Positions 33,085-41,430 of a stretch of DNA of 64,000 bases are shown here, piece by piece. Below the pieces are notes generated by a model. That model saw only the letters and a program-made list of their open reading frames with translations, was not told the origin of the DNA and did not search any database. The position numbers and the translations under genes are program-made. The stretch is from Planctomycetota bacterium (GTDB lineage: Bacteria; Planctomycetota; UBA1135). Position 1 is the first letter of the stretch; each line of letters opens with the position of its first letter. The stretch is taken from assembly GCA_004295085.1 (NCBI GenBank), contig SHNF01000009.1, positions 558,001-622,000 of the forward strand. Reading direction: 5' to 3'.

Positions 33085-34986
33085 CTACGGCGCTGGCGCG
33101 GAATCCGTGCGGCGTTCTGCCTCCAGCGGCAGCCGGATCCAGAAGCAAGCACCGCCCAGGGAGCTGTCGCCCACGCCGATCTCGCCGCCGTGCTCGAGCA
33201 CGATCTTGCGCGCGATGGCGAGCCCAAGGCCCGTCCCTTCGGACTTGGACGTGACGAACGGCTTGAACAGCTGGGCGCGCACCGAGGGCAGGATCCCGGG
33301 GCCGTTGTCCTCGACCTGCAGGCGCACGTGGCGCTCATTCTCGCGCTCGATCGAGATGCGCACGCGCGCCCCTTCCCCGGCCGCCTCGCGCGCGTTGTGC
33401 ACGAGGTTGGTGAGGACTTGCGCGATCAGCTCGCCATCCGCGCTCACCGGCGGGAGGTCTGCAGGGCTCACGATCTCGAGCGCGACGCGCGCACCGGCGA
33501 GCCCGGGCGCCAGCGCGGCCGCGACGTCGCGAGCCAGCGCGCGCAGGTCGCAGGCCTCGCGCTCGAGCGCCAGCGGCCTGGCGAAGGAAAGCGTGCGGCG
33601 CATGGTGCGCTCCAGCTTGCGCAGGCGCGCGGCCAGGTCCTCGAGCACGGCGCGCTGGTCCTCTCCCAGCTGCCTGGCCACAACGCGCAGGGCCAGGTTG
33701 ACGGCGGTGAGCGGGTTCTTGATCTCGTGCACCAGCACGGAAGCCGACTCGCCGATCGCCGCCAGCGCCTGCTGCATGGAGAGCTCGCGGGCGTGGGCCT
33801 CCTTGACACGCGTGATGTCTCGCCCCTCCGGCAACAGGAACTGCACGTCGCCGCCCGGACCGCGCACGGGCTTGAGCGAGAAATCCATCCAGCGCGCGGC
33901 TCCGCTCGGCTCCGCGTGCTCGATCTCGAAGCGCACGAACTCGCCGGCAGCGGCCGAAGCCACCGCCGCGCGCAGGCGTTCCGACAGCTGAGGGCTGCCC
34001 CACCACGGCGTCGCCCAGAAGGGCCGGCCGATGACCTGCTGGCGCGTGGCGCCGATGGCGTGCAGGGCGCTGGCGTTGACCTCGAGCAGCGTGCCGTCGG
34101 GCGCGAGCAGGCCGACGAACTGGAACTCCTGGTCGAAGATGGCGCGCATGCGCGCCGCGCTCTCGGCCAGGGCCTGCTCGGCGCGCAAACGCGCCCCGAC
34201 GTCCCGGAAGCTGCCCACGAACAGCGGCTCGCCCTCGCCCGGCACGTCGATGCGCGAGACGGAGAGCTCGCACTGGATCACCGCGCCGTCCTTGCGCCGC
34301 ACGTCGAACTGGCGCGTGCGGTTCAGGATCCAGGTCTCGCCCGTCCGCCGGTAGCGCGCGAGGTGCTCGTCGTGCTGCGAGGCATGCGGCTCGGTCATGA
34401 GCAGCGCGACGTTCCTGCCGACCAGCTCCTCGGGGGAGTACCCGAACATGGACTGCACCGACCGGCTTGCCTCCTGCACGATCCCATGGGAGTCGATCGC
34501 GATCACCGGATCGAGGATGCCGGCCAGCAGGGCACGCTGGCGCTCCGCGCCGCCGGGCACGCGCTCTGCGGACTGCGCCTGGGGCGTGACGTCGCGCGCG
34601 TGCGCGATGAGGCACTTCACCCGGCCATGAACGTCGCGCCGCGGAGCGAAGCTCCACTGGAGATGGCGCACGTCGCCCGCGCCGGTGACGATGCGGTTCG
34701 AGACCGGCAGGGGGGCCGCGCACCCGGCAGCAAGCCAGCGCCCGAAGACCGCCTGGAACGCCCGGCGATCCTGAGGGTGGACAAAGTCCGGGAGGGGCCG
34801 GCCCAGGCAGCGGCCGGCGGTGCCACCGAAGGCGCGCTCACCGGCCGCGTTGACGAACAGCAGGCGGGCGCTGCGGTCCACGAGCGCGATCAGGTCGGCA
34901 GTCGCCTGACCGTGGAATCGGAGCGCTGCGTCGAGGTCGCCTTGCTCCGGCTGCTCGATGGACGAGTGGGGGGCGTCCGGGACCAT
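33085..34986 (-). CDS. PAS-PAS-PAS histidine kinase with FixL-like heme PAS motif
   Basis: 633 residues, no transmembrane helix, so cytosolic. PAS1 about 25-135, PAS2 about 150-265, PAS3 about 280-395, HisKA with H420 (VLVHEIKNPLTAV), then a Bergerat ATPase with NLVHNAREA, DNGPGI and GTGLGLAIARK. PAS2 contains LMTEPHASQHDEHLARY followed by TGE, matching the FixL heme-PAS segment (LMPEPxxxxHDxYxxRYxxTGE) in which the histidine binds heme iron; here it is H205. That suggests an oxygen sensor. Downstream on the same strand is a FixJ-type regulator. Whether it binds heme must be tested. Confidence 0.9.
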   Translation of the reverse strand: MVPDAPHSSIEQPEQGDLDAALRFHGQATADLIALVDRSARLLFVNAAGERAFGGTAGRCLGRPLPDFVHPQDRRAFQAVFGRWLAAGCAAPLPVSNRIVTGAGDVRHLQWSFAPRRDVHGRVKCLIAHARDVTPQAQSAERVPGGAERQRALLAGILDPVIAIDSHGIVQEASRSVQSMFGYSPEELVGRNVALLMTEPHASQHDEHLARYRRTGETWILNRTRQFDVRRKDGAVIQCELSVSRIDVPGEGEPLFVGSFRDVGARLRAEQALAESAARMRAIFDQEFQFVGLLAPDGTLLEVNASALHAIGATRQQVIGRPFWATPWWGSPQLSERLRAAVASAAAGEFVRFEIEHAEPSGAARWMDFSLKPVRGPGGDVQFLLPEGRDITRVKEAHARELSMQQALAAIGESASVLVHEIKNPLTAVNLALRVVARQLGEDQRAVLEDLAARLRKLERTMRRTLSFARPLALEREACDLRALARDVAAALAPGLAGARVALEIVSPADLPPVSADGELIAQVLTNLVHNAREAAGEGARVRISIERENERHVRLQVEDNGPGILPSVRAQLFKPFVTSKSEGTGLGLAIARKIVLEHGGEIGVGDSSLGGACFWIRLPLEAERRTDSAPAP

Positions 34987-35091
34987 GACTCACTCCGGCG
35001 AGGATAGCACCTGCTGCTACGCCAGGTTCCCGCTGCGCCTACGACCTTCGTCGCAGGGCGCGGTGCGCGCGCCGGGCGTAGCTTGAATGGA

Positions 35092-35119
35092 GGGGAACCT
35101 CGATCCGAGGCGGTTCCCC
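35092..35119 (+). promoter_or_regulatory. Hairpin in the 5' leader of the Hsp20 gene
   Basis: GGGGAACC at 35092-35099 pairs with GGTTCCCC at 35112-35119; an inner CCTCG/CGAGG pairing overlaps the base. The hairpin ends directly at the Shine-Dalgarno AGGAG (35120-35124) of the Hsp20 gene. Small heat-shock genes are often controlled by leader structures acting as RNA thermometers, and this one could occlude ribosome entry. A protein operator is an alternative. Confidence 0.45.
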
Positions 35120-35130
35120 AGGAGAGTCCC

Positions 35131-35595
35131 ATGAAAATGATCCCGTGGAAGAAGAGCAGCGACGAGGCCGTGAGCAGCGATTTCGACGACTTCGTGACCC
35201 GCGCCCTGGAACCCCTCGATTGGGGCGTCCGCAACCGCCTGGCGGGGATGTTCCCGGCCCGGAATTTTCCAGCCATGAACGTCGCCGAGACCCCGGAGCA
35301 CTACATCGTCACGCTCGAGCTGCCCGGGCTCGAGCCCAAGGACGTGAACGTGGAGCTGATGGGCAACACCTTGCAGATCTCCGGCGAGCGCAGATGGGAG
35401 GAGGAGAAGAAGGACAAGGACTACCACCGCGTCGAGTCCCAGTACGGGAGCTTCGCGCGCTCGGTCGTCCTGCCGGACAACCTGCACGTGGACCGTGAGG
35501 CGGTCGAAGCCACCTTCCAGAACGGCGTGCTCGAGATCCGCGTGCCCAAGGCCGAGCCCACGCCGGCCGCGAAGATCCCGGTCAAGTCCAAGTAG
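35131..35595 (+). CDS. Hsp20/alpha-crystallin small heat-shock protein
   Basis: 154 residues; ATG at 35131 follows AGGAG. The alpha-crystallin domain runs about 45-140: NVAETPEHYIVTLELPGLEP, LQISGERRWEEE, YGSFARSVVLPD, NGVLEIRVPKAE with the conserved I-x-V-P end. The short C-terminal tail ends IPVKSK, an I-x-V-type anchor used in oligomer assembly. Known: holds unfolded proteins under heat or oxidative stress. It is divergent from the PAS kinase (144 bases between starts). Confidence 0.93.
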   Translation: MKMIPWKKSSDEAVSSDFDDFVTRALEPLDWGVRNRLAGMFPARNFPAMNVAETPEHYIVTLELPGLEPKDVNVELMGNTLQISGERRWEEEKKDKDYHRVESQYGSFARSVVLPDNLHVDREAVEATFQNGVLEIRVPKAEPTPAAKIPVKSK

Positions 35596-35640
35596 AGGCC
35601 AGCCGGGAAGACGGCCCGCCGGGGGCATGGAATGCCGCCC

Positions 35641-36402
35641 TCATTCCACGAGGGCGAGGAGGGCCATCACGAGGATGCCCAGCGCCATCAGGCTGGCTTG
35701 CACGAACAGGCCGCGCAGGCTGCGATCGTGCTGGAGCTCGGGAATCAGGTCTGCCGCGGCAATGTACACGAACCCGCCGGCTGTCACGGGCAGCAGGACG
35801 CCGGTGACGACCATGCCGGTGAGTGTGCTCGCCAGCAGGGTGGCGATGCTTCCGGCGATGGCGGCACTGGCCGAGGCGAGGTTGAGGAGGAGCGCCCGGC
35901 GCACGGACAATCCACTGTGCACGAGGACGCCGAAGTCCCCCAGCTCCTGGGGAATCTCGTGGAAGAGCACGGCCACCGTGGTCGAGATCCCCAGCAGCGG
36001 GCTGGCGAGATAACTCGCGCCGATGAGGACGCCGTCGATGAAGTTGTGGAGAACGTCACCGACGATGTTGACGCTCGCCAGCTCGGGCATCCGCTCCGGA
36101 GCGGGATGATGCTGCCCGTGGAACAGGCCGTGGCGATGGCGCAGGAGCTTCTCGATCACGAAGAAGAGCAGAATCCCGCCCAGGATGAGGAGCGAGGGTG
36201 CCAGGGGGCGAACGCCGGGTGCGAAGATGTCGGGCACCAGGTGGATGAAAGTGTCCCCCAGGAGCGCGCCGACCGCGAAGCTCACGAGCAGCGCAGCCGC
36301 ACGCCGGACACGCGCCTCCCCGAGCGAAAGCGACGCGGCGCCCAGGAGCGATACAAGGCTCACGGCGACCACGCTCAGCAGGGTATAGATCCAGACGTTC
36401 AC
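35641..36402 (-). CDS. ZIP-family divalent metal transporter
   Basis: 253 residues from the GTG at 36402. Eight hydrophobic segments; the metal site motifs of helices 4 and 5 are HNFIDGVLIGASY and HEIPQELGDFGVL, and a His-rich loop (HRHGLFHGQHHPAP) lies between helices 3 and 4. This is the typical ZIP layout, moving zinc or iron into the cytoplasm. It converges on the Hsp20 gene and is divergent from the BCAM0308-family gene. Confidence 0.92.
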   Translation of the reverse strand: MNVWIYTLLSVVAVSLVSLLGAASLSLGEARVRRAAALLVSFAVGALLGDTFIHLVPDIFAPGVRPLAPSLLILGGILLFFVIEKLLRHRHGLFHGQHHPAPERMPELASVNIVGDVLHNFIDGVLIGASYLASPLLGISTTVAVLFHEIPQELGDFGVLVHSGLSVRRALLLNLASASAAIAGSIATLLASTLTGMVVTGVLLPVTAGGFVYIAAADLIPELQHDRSLRGLFVQASLMALGILVMALLALVE

Positions 36403-36553
36403 GCGCCGCTCCACGGCGCAGGTTCGCACCAGGGGAGGGACGGGGCGTGCGGAATCACCGGCGGCCAGCTTAGGGAGCCGCTGCCGCAGCCACCGCTTGT
36501 ATGCTGCGCGCGCGCCGGAGGCCAGGCGGCCGACTGCGCACGAGGACCACGCC

Positions 36554-37111
36554 ATGACCGCACGAACGAAGCATCCAGACCAGAAGATGGACCGGCCGCG
36601 CGGCGTCCAGTCCAGGCATCCGGCCGTCTACGCGCTCCTGGCCAAGCGGGCCGGAGCTTTCGTCTGCGACGACTGCGGCGTCGTGCAGTACGCGGGCAAG
36701 TGGCGCTGGGGGGCCCCGCCGCGGGTGGAGATCCAGACAGGCCGGTGCCCCGCCTGCCAGCGGATCCGCGAGCGCTATCCAGCCGGAACCATCCGGCTGC
36801 CCCGCGCCTTCCTCGAGCGCCGCGAGGAGATCTTGCACATGATTCACAACGTGGAGCGCGCGCGGAAGGCTGAGAACCCCCTGGAACGCCTGATGGAAGT
36901 GAAGGAATCCGGTGGCCGCCTGGTCATCACGACCACCGGCACGCATATCGCGCGCCAGATCGCCCACAGGCTCGCCCGGCGGTTCCACCAGAAGGCCCGC
37001 ATCCGCTACGCCGCCGACGAGAGCCTCATCCGCGTCGACTGGGAAGAGTCCGCCGAACGCCGCCCGGCCAAGCCCTCGCGCAGCGCTCGGCGCCGAGGCG
37101 ATCGGCCCTGA
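36554..37111 (+). CDS. BCAM0308-family zinc-ribbon protein
   Basis: 185 residues, start MTARTKHP at 36554. Two CxxC pairs: CDDCGVVQYAGKWRWG and CPACQRIRERYPAG, followed by an EILHMIHNVERARKAENPLERL helix and a basic tail. This matches the small family named after Burkholderia cenocepacia BCAM0308, a gene of that species' low-oxygen-activated locus. Function unknown; the NMD3-like zinc ribbon and basic tail suggest RNA or ribosome contact. Its neighbours here (Usp, Hsp20, PAS kinase) repeat the kind of company it keeps there. Confidence 0.8.
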   Translation: MTARTKHPDQKMDRPRGVQSRHPAVYALLAKRAGAFVCDDCGVVQYAGKWRWGAPPRVEIQTGRCPACQRIRERYPAGTIRLPRAFLERREEILHMIHNVERARKAENPLERLMEVKESGGRLVITTTGTHIARQIAHRLARRFHQKARIRYAADESLIRVDWEESAERRPAKPSRSARRRGDRP

Positions 37112-38539
37112 TCACCCCTTGATGCAGATCATGGGCTCCAGGCGCGCCACCTTGCGGGCCAGGCCGGCCTCCTCGGCGGCGTCCACGACGGCCTGCAGGT
37201 CCTTGTAAGCTCCGGGCGCTTCCTCGGCCACGCCGCGCATGGACGGGCTGCGGATGAGGATGCCGCGTTCGGCGAGCTCGCGGACGAGCTCCTGGCCGCG
37301 CCAGCGCCGGAGCGCCTGGTGGCGGCTCATGCTCCGGCCCGCGCCGTGGCAGGCGGAGCTGAAGGCGCGCTGGTCGTTGCCCGCCGCTCCGGCGAGCACG
37401 TAGGAGCCGGTGCCCATCGATCCGCCGATCAGGACGGGCTGGCCGTGCCCGCGCAAGGGTGAGGGGAGGCTCGCGTGTCCGGGGGGGAAGGCGCGCGTCG
37501 CCCCCTTGCGGTGCACGAACACCTTGCGCAGCCGCCCGGCGACCACGTGCTCCTCCTCCTTGCAGGTGTTGTGGGAGACGTCGAACAGGAGCTCGACGCT
37601 GGCTTCGGGCAGGACGTGCGCGAACACCTGCCGGACGAAGTGCGTGAGGACCTGGCGATTGGCCAGCGCGCAGTTGACGGCCGCGCGCATCGCGCCGAGG
37701 TACTCCTGGCCGAGCTCCGAGCCGACGGGAGCGCAGGCGAGCTCGCGGTCCGGGAGCGCGAGCCCGCGCCGGCCCGCGTCCACCGCCATGCGCGCCAGGA
37801 AGTCCGTGCCGATCTGGTGTCCCATGCCGCGCGAGCCGCAGTGGATCGAGAGCACGGCGTCGCCCTCGCGCAGCTCGAAGGCGGCGGCGAGAGCCGGTGC
37901 GTCGATGCGGCCCACGCGCTGCACCTCCAGGTAGTGGTTCCCGGAGCCCAGCGTGCCCACCTCCCGCTCCTGGCGCTGCTTGGCGACGGCGGAGACGAAC
38001 TCGGGGCGGGCGTGAGGATGGCAGCCGTTCTCCTCGATGCGGCCCAGGTCCTCCAGGCGCCCGTAGCCGTGCTCGACGGCCCAGCGGGCCCCGCCGCGCA
38101 GCATGGCGTCCATGACGTGGCCCGCGACGAGGAGCTTGCTGCGGCTCCCGACGCCGGCGGGGATGGACCCGGCGAGCGCCTCCGCGAGCGCCTCGCGCCT
38201 GGCGCGGACGTCCTCGGCGGTCACCCGCAGGAGCAGGCAGCGCACCCCGCAGGAGATGTCGAAGCCGACGCCGCCGGCCGAGACGACCCCTTCCTCGGGA
38301 TCGAAGGCAGCCACTCCGCCGATGGGGAAGCCGTAGCCCCAGTGCCCGTCGGGCATGACGAACGAGCCCTGGAGGATGCCCGGGAGACAGGCCACGTTGC
38401 AGGCCTGCTCGCGGACCTTCTCGTCCATGTCCAGGAGCAGCTGGCGCGATCCGTACAGCACCACGGGCACGCGCATGCCCCCCTGCACCGGGATCTCCCA
38501 TTCCGCGGCGGAACGCTGCCTCAGCTGCGCGAGATCCAT
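37112..38539 (-). CDS. rtcB: RtcB RNA ligase
   Basis: 475 residues, AAGGAGG 6 bases before the ATG. RtcB signatures: FVMPDGHWGYGFPIGGVAAF, GGVGFDISCGVR, GTLGSGNHYLEV, SIHCGSRGMGHQ, FDVSHNTCK and the guanylation histidine in ACHGAGRSMSR. It joins 2',3'-cyclic phosphate or 3'-phosphate RNA ends to 5'-OH ends using GTP and manganese, for RNA repair after stress or toxin cleavage. Archease, its activator, is 13 bases upstream on the same strand. The stop abuts that of the BCAM0308-family gene. Confidence 0.96.
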   Translation of the reverse strand: MDLAQLRQRSAAEWEIPVQGGMRVPVVLYGSRQLLLDMDEKVREQACNVACLPGILQGSFVMPDGHWGYGFPIGGVAAFDPEEGVVSAGGVGFDISCGVRCLLLRVTAEDVRARREALAEALAGSIPAGVGSRSKLLVAGHVMDAMLRGGARWAVEHGYGRLEDLGRIEENGCHPHARPEFVSAVAKQRQEREVGTLGSGNHYLEVQRVGRIDAPALAAAFELREGDAVLSIHCGSRGMGHQIGTDFLARMAVDAGRRGLALPDRELACAPVGSELGQEYLGAMRAAVNCALANRQVLTHFVRQVFAHVLPEASVELLFDVSHNTCKEEEHVVAGRLRKVFVHRKGATRAFPPGHASLPSPLRGHGQPVLIGGSMGTGSYVLAGAAGNDQRAFSSACHGAGRSMSRHQALRRWRGQELVRELAERGILIRSPSMRGVAEEAPGAYKDLQAVVDAAEEAGLARKVARLEPMICIKG

Positions 38540-38552
38540 GGCTCGACCTCCT

Positions 38553-38984
38553 TCACACGTCGATGACGCACTGCGCCACCCACTCGCCGTCCGCGCCGGG
38601 CCGCACGCGCAGCTCCGTGAAGGTCGCGCCCTTGGCCTCCACCGCGGGACGGTGGCGCGCGACGTCGATCGGCTCGCCCCAGGCGGCGCCGGTCAGGGCA
38701 TCGGCGGCGATCGAGACCTCGAATCGCGAGAAGAGCATGCCCCGGAGCGCCATCTGGGTGATCAGCGCGTTCAGCCACGCGTAGAGCAGCAGTTCTTCAT
38801 CCGCTCCCGCGCAGGCGATCTCGACGCGTTGCGACGGCCGCACCTGCGCCGGGTCGGTGATGACGCCGGTCAGGGCCAGGGCGGCGGCCTCGAAGGCCTG
38901 CTCCCGCGTGGGGCCGAAGCCGCGCACGCCGATGTCCGCCCCGTGGGAGAATGTCTCCCAGCGCGGAGTCGCGTGCGTGGCCAC
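38553..38984 (-). CDS. Archease (RtcB activator)
   Basis: 143 residues. Archease pattern: TFSHGADIGVRGFGPT, AFEAAALALTGVI, ADEELLLYAWLNALI, GEPIDVARHRPAVEAKGATF and the C-terminal aspartate of CVIDV. The conserved acidic metal ligands are present. Known: speeds RtcB guanylation and allows multiple turnover. It is the first gene of an archease-rtcB operon. Confidence 0.94.
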   Translation of the reverse strand: MATHATPRWETFSHGADIGVRGFGPTREQAFEAAALALTGVITDPAQVRPSQRVEIACAGADEELLLYAWLNALITQMALRGMLFSRFEVSIAADALTGAAWGEPIDVARHRPAVEAKGATFTELRVRPGADGEWVAQCVIDV

Positions 38985-39270
38985 GGGGAGGGTCAGGGCT
39001 CGTCGGGGCTGGGGAGGCGGGCTGCGCGAGCCTGCAGCCGCTCCTTGATCGCCGTCACCGGTGCATGGTCGGACCCGGCGCGGCAGGTGCGCGATCCGAA
39101 CTCGGGCTCATTCGGGCTCCGCAGAATCCGTAGCCGCGTACGCCCACCGCGGCCGGAGCCGTCCCCCGCACGGCCCCGGCGAGGTGCGCAGGGGCTGCCG
39201 GACTCGTCCGTATGGCCCTCCCGTGGGGTGGCAGGCCTCCGCGGAAGCGCGCAGACTGGCGCGTCAGGCG
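38985..39270. other. Intergenic stretch with no gene seen
   Basis: The 286 bases between the archease start and the permease remnant contain no frame with recognisable protein sequence. Together with the remnant that follows they form a 630-base decayed zone between archease and nadE. Any promoter for archease-rtcB must lie here; I cannot place one. Confidence 0.5.
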
Positions 39271-39546
39271 ATGCGCACCTACCTCAAATGGCTCCTTGCC
39301 ACGGCAGCAGTCGCGCTGGCGGCCGTGTCGCTCCTGGTCGGAGCCGTGGGCATCCTGACCACGATGTGGATCGCGGTCGGCCAGCGCACGCACGAGATCG
39401 GCCTCCTGCGCGCGCTCGGCGGCGCGACGGCCGGCCTGGCGCTCGGCTTCCTCGTGGTCAGCGCCGCCACCGGCCTCTTCTCCGGCGTCGCGCCGGCACG
39501 CCGCGCGGCGCAGCTCGATCCGCTCGAGGCGTTGCGCGCCGAGTGA
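39271..39546 (+). pseudogene. Remnant of an FtsX/MacB-type ABC transporter permease
   Basis: About 91 residues with WIAVGQRTHEIGLLRALGG, the conserved cytoplasmic loop of FtsX-like permeases, and a C-terminus GVAPARRAAQLDPLEALRAE, which is how those permeases end. Normally 60-80 residues with a transmembrane helix lie between these blocks; here they are joined almost directly, and everything before the penultimate helix is missing. I read it as a degenerate C-terminal fragment with an internal deletion. No ATPase partner is present. Confidence 0.7.
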
Positions 39547-39619
39547 GGTGCGTCCGGGGGACTGTCCGATCCCACGCCGCCTGGCGCCAGGACTCCCGGC
39601 GCCTTAGTCTTCCCGGGCC

Positions 39620-41260
39620 ATGCGGGTGGCCCTGGTGCAGCTCGCCACCGAGGTCGGGGACCTCGCCGGCAACACGCGCGCGATCCGGGCCGGAATCGAG
39701 GCCGCGCACGCCGCGCGGGCCGAGGTCGCGGTGCTGCCCGAGCTCGCGATCTGCGGCTACCCACCCCTGGATCTCCTGCTCGAGCGCGGTTTCGTCGCGG
39801 AGAACCTGCGCCTCCTGCGCGAGGAGATCGCTCCGTCCGTGCACGGGATGGTCGCCGTGGTCGGTTTCGTCGACCACGATCCGGGTGAGCTCTCGCCCGA
39901 GGGCACGCCCGTCCTGCGCAACGCCGCCGCGGTCGTCGCGGACGGCCGCATCGTGGGCGTCACGCACAAGACGCTGCTGCCGGAGTACGACGTGTTCTTC
40001 GAGCGCCGCTACTTCGCCGCCGGACGCAGCCGCACGGTGCATCGCACGGGCGCGGGCCCCCTCGGCGTGCTGATCTGCGAGGACCTGTGGGACGAAGCCT
40101 ATGACTGCAAGGTGGCGCGCGAGCTCGCCCGCGGCGGAGCGCGGGCGCTGCTCTCGATCTCCGCGTCGCCCTTCTGGGCCGGCAAGGCCGGCGTCCGGAT
40201 GGAGGTCGCACGCCGGCGCGCGGGCGAGACGGGCCTGCCGGTGGTGTACGTCAACCAGGTCGGCAGCGAGGACGGCTACGAGGGGCAGCTCGTGTTCGAC
40301 GGCGGCTCGTTCGCGCTGGGCGCGGACGGGCGCCTGCTCGCCGCGGCGCGGCGCTTCGAATCCGACCTGCTCGTCGTCGATCTCGAAGGGCCCGGCGTGG
40401 CCGCGCCCCCGGTCGAGGACGCGGCCGACGAGACCGCGCGCGCCATCGTGCTCGGGATCCGCGAGTACGCCCGCAGGTGCGGCTTCGCATCCGCGGTGCT
40501 CGGCCTGTCGGGCGGCATCGATTCCGCCGTCGTGGCAGCGCTGGCGGTCGAGGCCATGGGGCGCGAGCGCGTGCTCGCCCTCTCCCTGCCGGCGCGCCAT
40601 TCCTCCGAGCGCGGCCAGCGCGACGCCCGGATCCTGGCCGGGAACCTCGGCTGCGAGCTGCGGACGATCTCGATCGAGCCGCTGCTCCGCGCGACCGAGG
40701 CGGCGCTGGGGAGCACGCTCGCGGGCCCGGCCGGGGAGCTCGCGCACGAGAATGTCCAGGCGCGCCTGCGCGGGCTGGTCCTGATGGCCGTCAGCAACCG
40801 CGAGGGGCGCCTCCTGCTCACGACCGGCAACAAGACCGAGCTGGCGTTGGGCTACTGCACGCTCTACGGCGACATGAACGGCGGCCTCGCTCCGATCAGC
40901 GACGTCGGCAAGCTGCAGGTCTACGAGCTCGGGCGGCGCATCAACCGCGCTGCCGGGCGCGAGCTCATCCCCGCCTCGATCTTCGCCGCGCCGCCCTCGC
41001 CGGAGCTCCGCGCCGACCACGTTGAACCCTTCGACTACGCGGTCGTCGGCCCGCTCGTGGACGAGATCATCGTGCACCGCCGCTCGCGCGCCGAGCTTCT
41101 GGAACTGGGATACCCGGCCGGGGTCGTCGACGATTGCCTGGCACGCGTCGCGCGCGCCGAGTACAAGCGCCGCCAGGCGCCGCCGGGGATCAAGGTGACC
41201 GGCAAGGCCTTCGGCGTGGGGCGCAGGATCCCGATCGCGCACCCGTTCCGGCCGGAGTGA
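39620..41260 (+). CDS. nadE: Glutamine-dependent NAD+ synthetase
   Basis: 546 residues. Amidase (nitrilase-type) domain with the triad E41 (LPELAICGYPP), K117 (HKTLLPEYDVF) and C153 (LICEDLW). The synthetase domain from about 280 has the P-loop LSGGIDSAVV and TTGNKTELALGYCTLYGDM. It amidates deamido-NAD+ to NAD+ with ammonia channelled from glutamine. Length and domain order are normal for two-domain NadE. It is preceded by a permease remnant and is probably transcribed alone. Confidence 0.96.
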   Translation: MRVALVQLATEVGDLAGNTRAIRAGIEAAHAARAEVAVLPELAICGYPPLDLLLERGFVAENLRLLREEIAPSVHGMVAVVGFVDHDPGELSPEGTPVLRNAAAVVADGRIVGVTHKTLLPEYDVFFERRYFAAGRSRTVHRTGAGPLGVLICEDLWDEAYDCKVARELARGGARALLSISASPFWAGKAGVRMEVARRRAGETGLPVVYVNQVGSEDGYEGQLVFDGGSFALGADGRLLAAARRFESDLLVVDLEGPGVAAPPVEDAADETARAIVLGIREYARRCGFASAVLGLSGGIDSAVVAALAVEAMGRERVLALSLPARHSSERGQRDARILAGNLGCELRTISIEPLLRATEAALGSTLAGPAGELAHENVQARLRGLVLMAVSNREGRLLLTTGNKTELALGYCTLYGDMNGGLAPISDVGKLQVYELGRRINRAAGRELIPASIFAAPPSPELRADHVEPFDYAVVGPLVDEIIVHRRSRAELLELGYPAGVVDDCLARVARAEYKRRQAPPGIKVTGKAFGVGRRIPIAHPFRPE

Positions 41261-41347
41261 CGGTCCCGAGAGGGCCGATGGTTCCCGGCGCCGTGAGATG
41301 AGCGCCCACGGCGGCTCTACCCTGGCTATGATCCGAGAGACGTTCCT

Positions 41348-41366
41348 GGCCGCCCATCCGGCGGCC
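41348..41366 (+). terminator. GC-rich hairpin after nadE
   Basis: GGCCGCC-N5-GGCGGCC lies between nadE and the next gene (stop at 41260, next start at 41431). It may end nadE transcription; there is no T run, so support is weak. Confidence 0.3.
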
Positions 41367-41430
41367 CGGCCTGCGGCCGGTGGAGCGGGGGCCCTCCGGC
41401 CGGGCGCCCTCAAGCCCCCGCCACATACCG

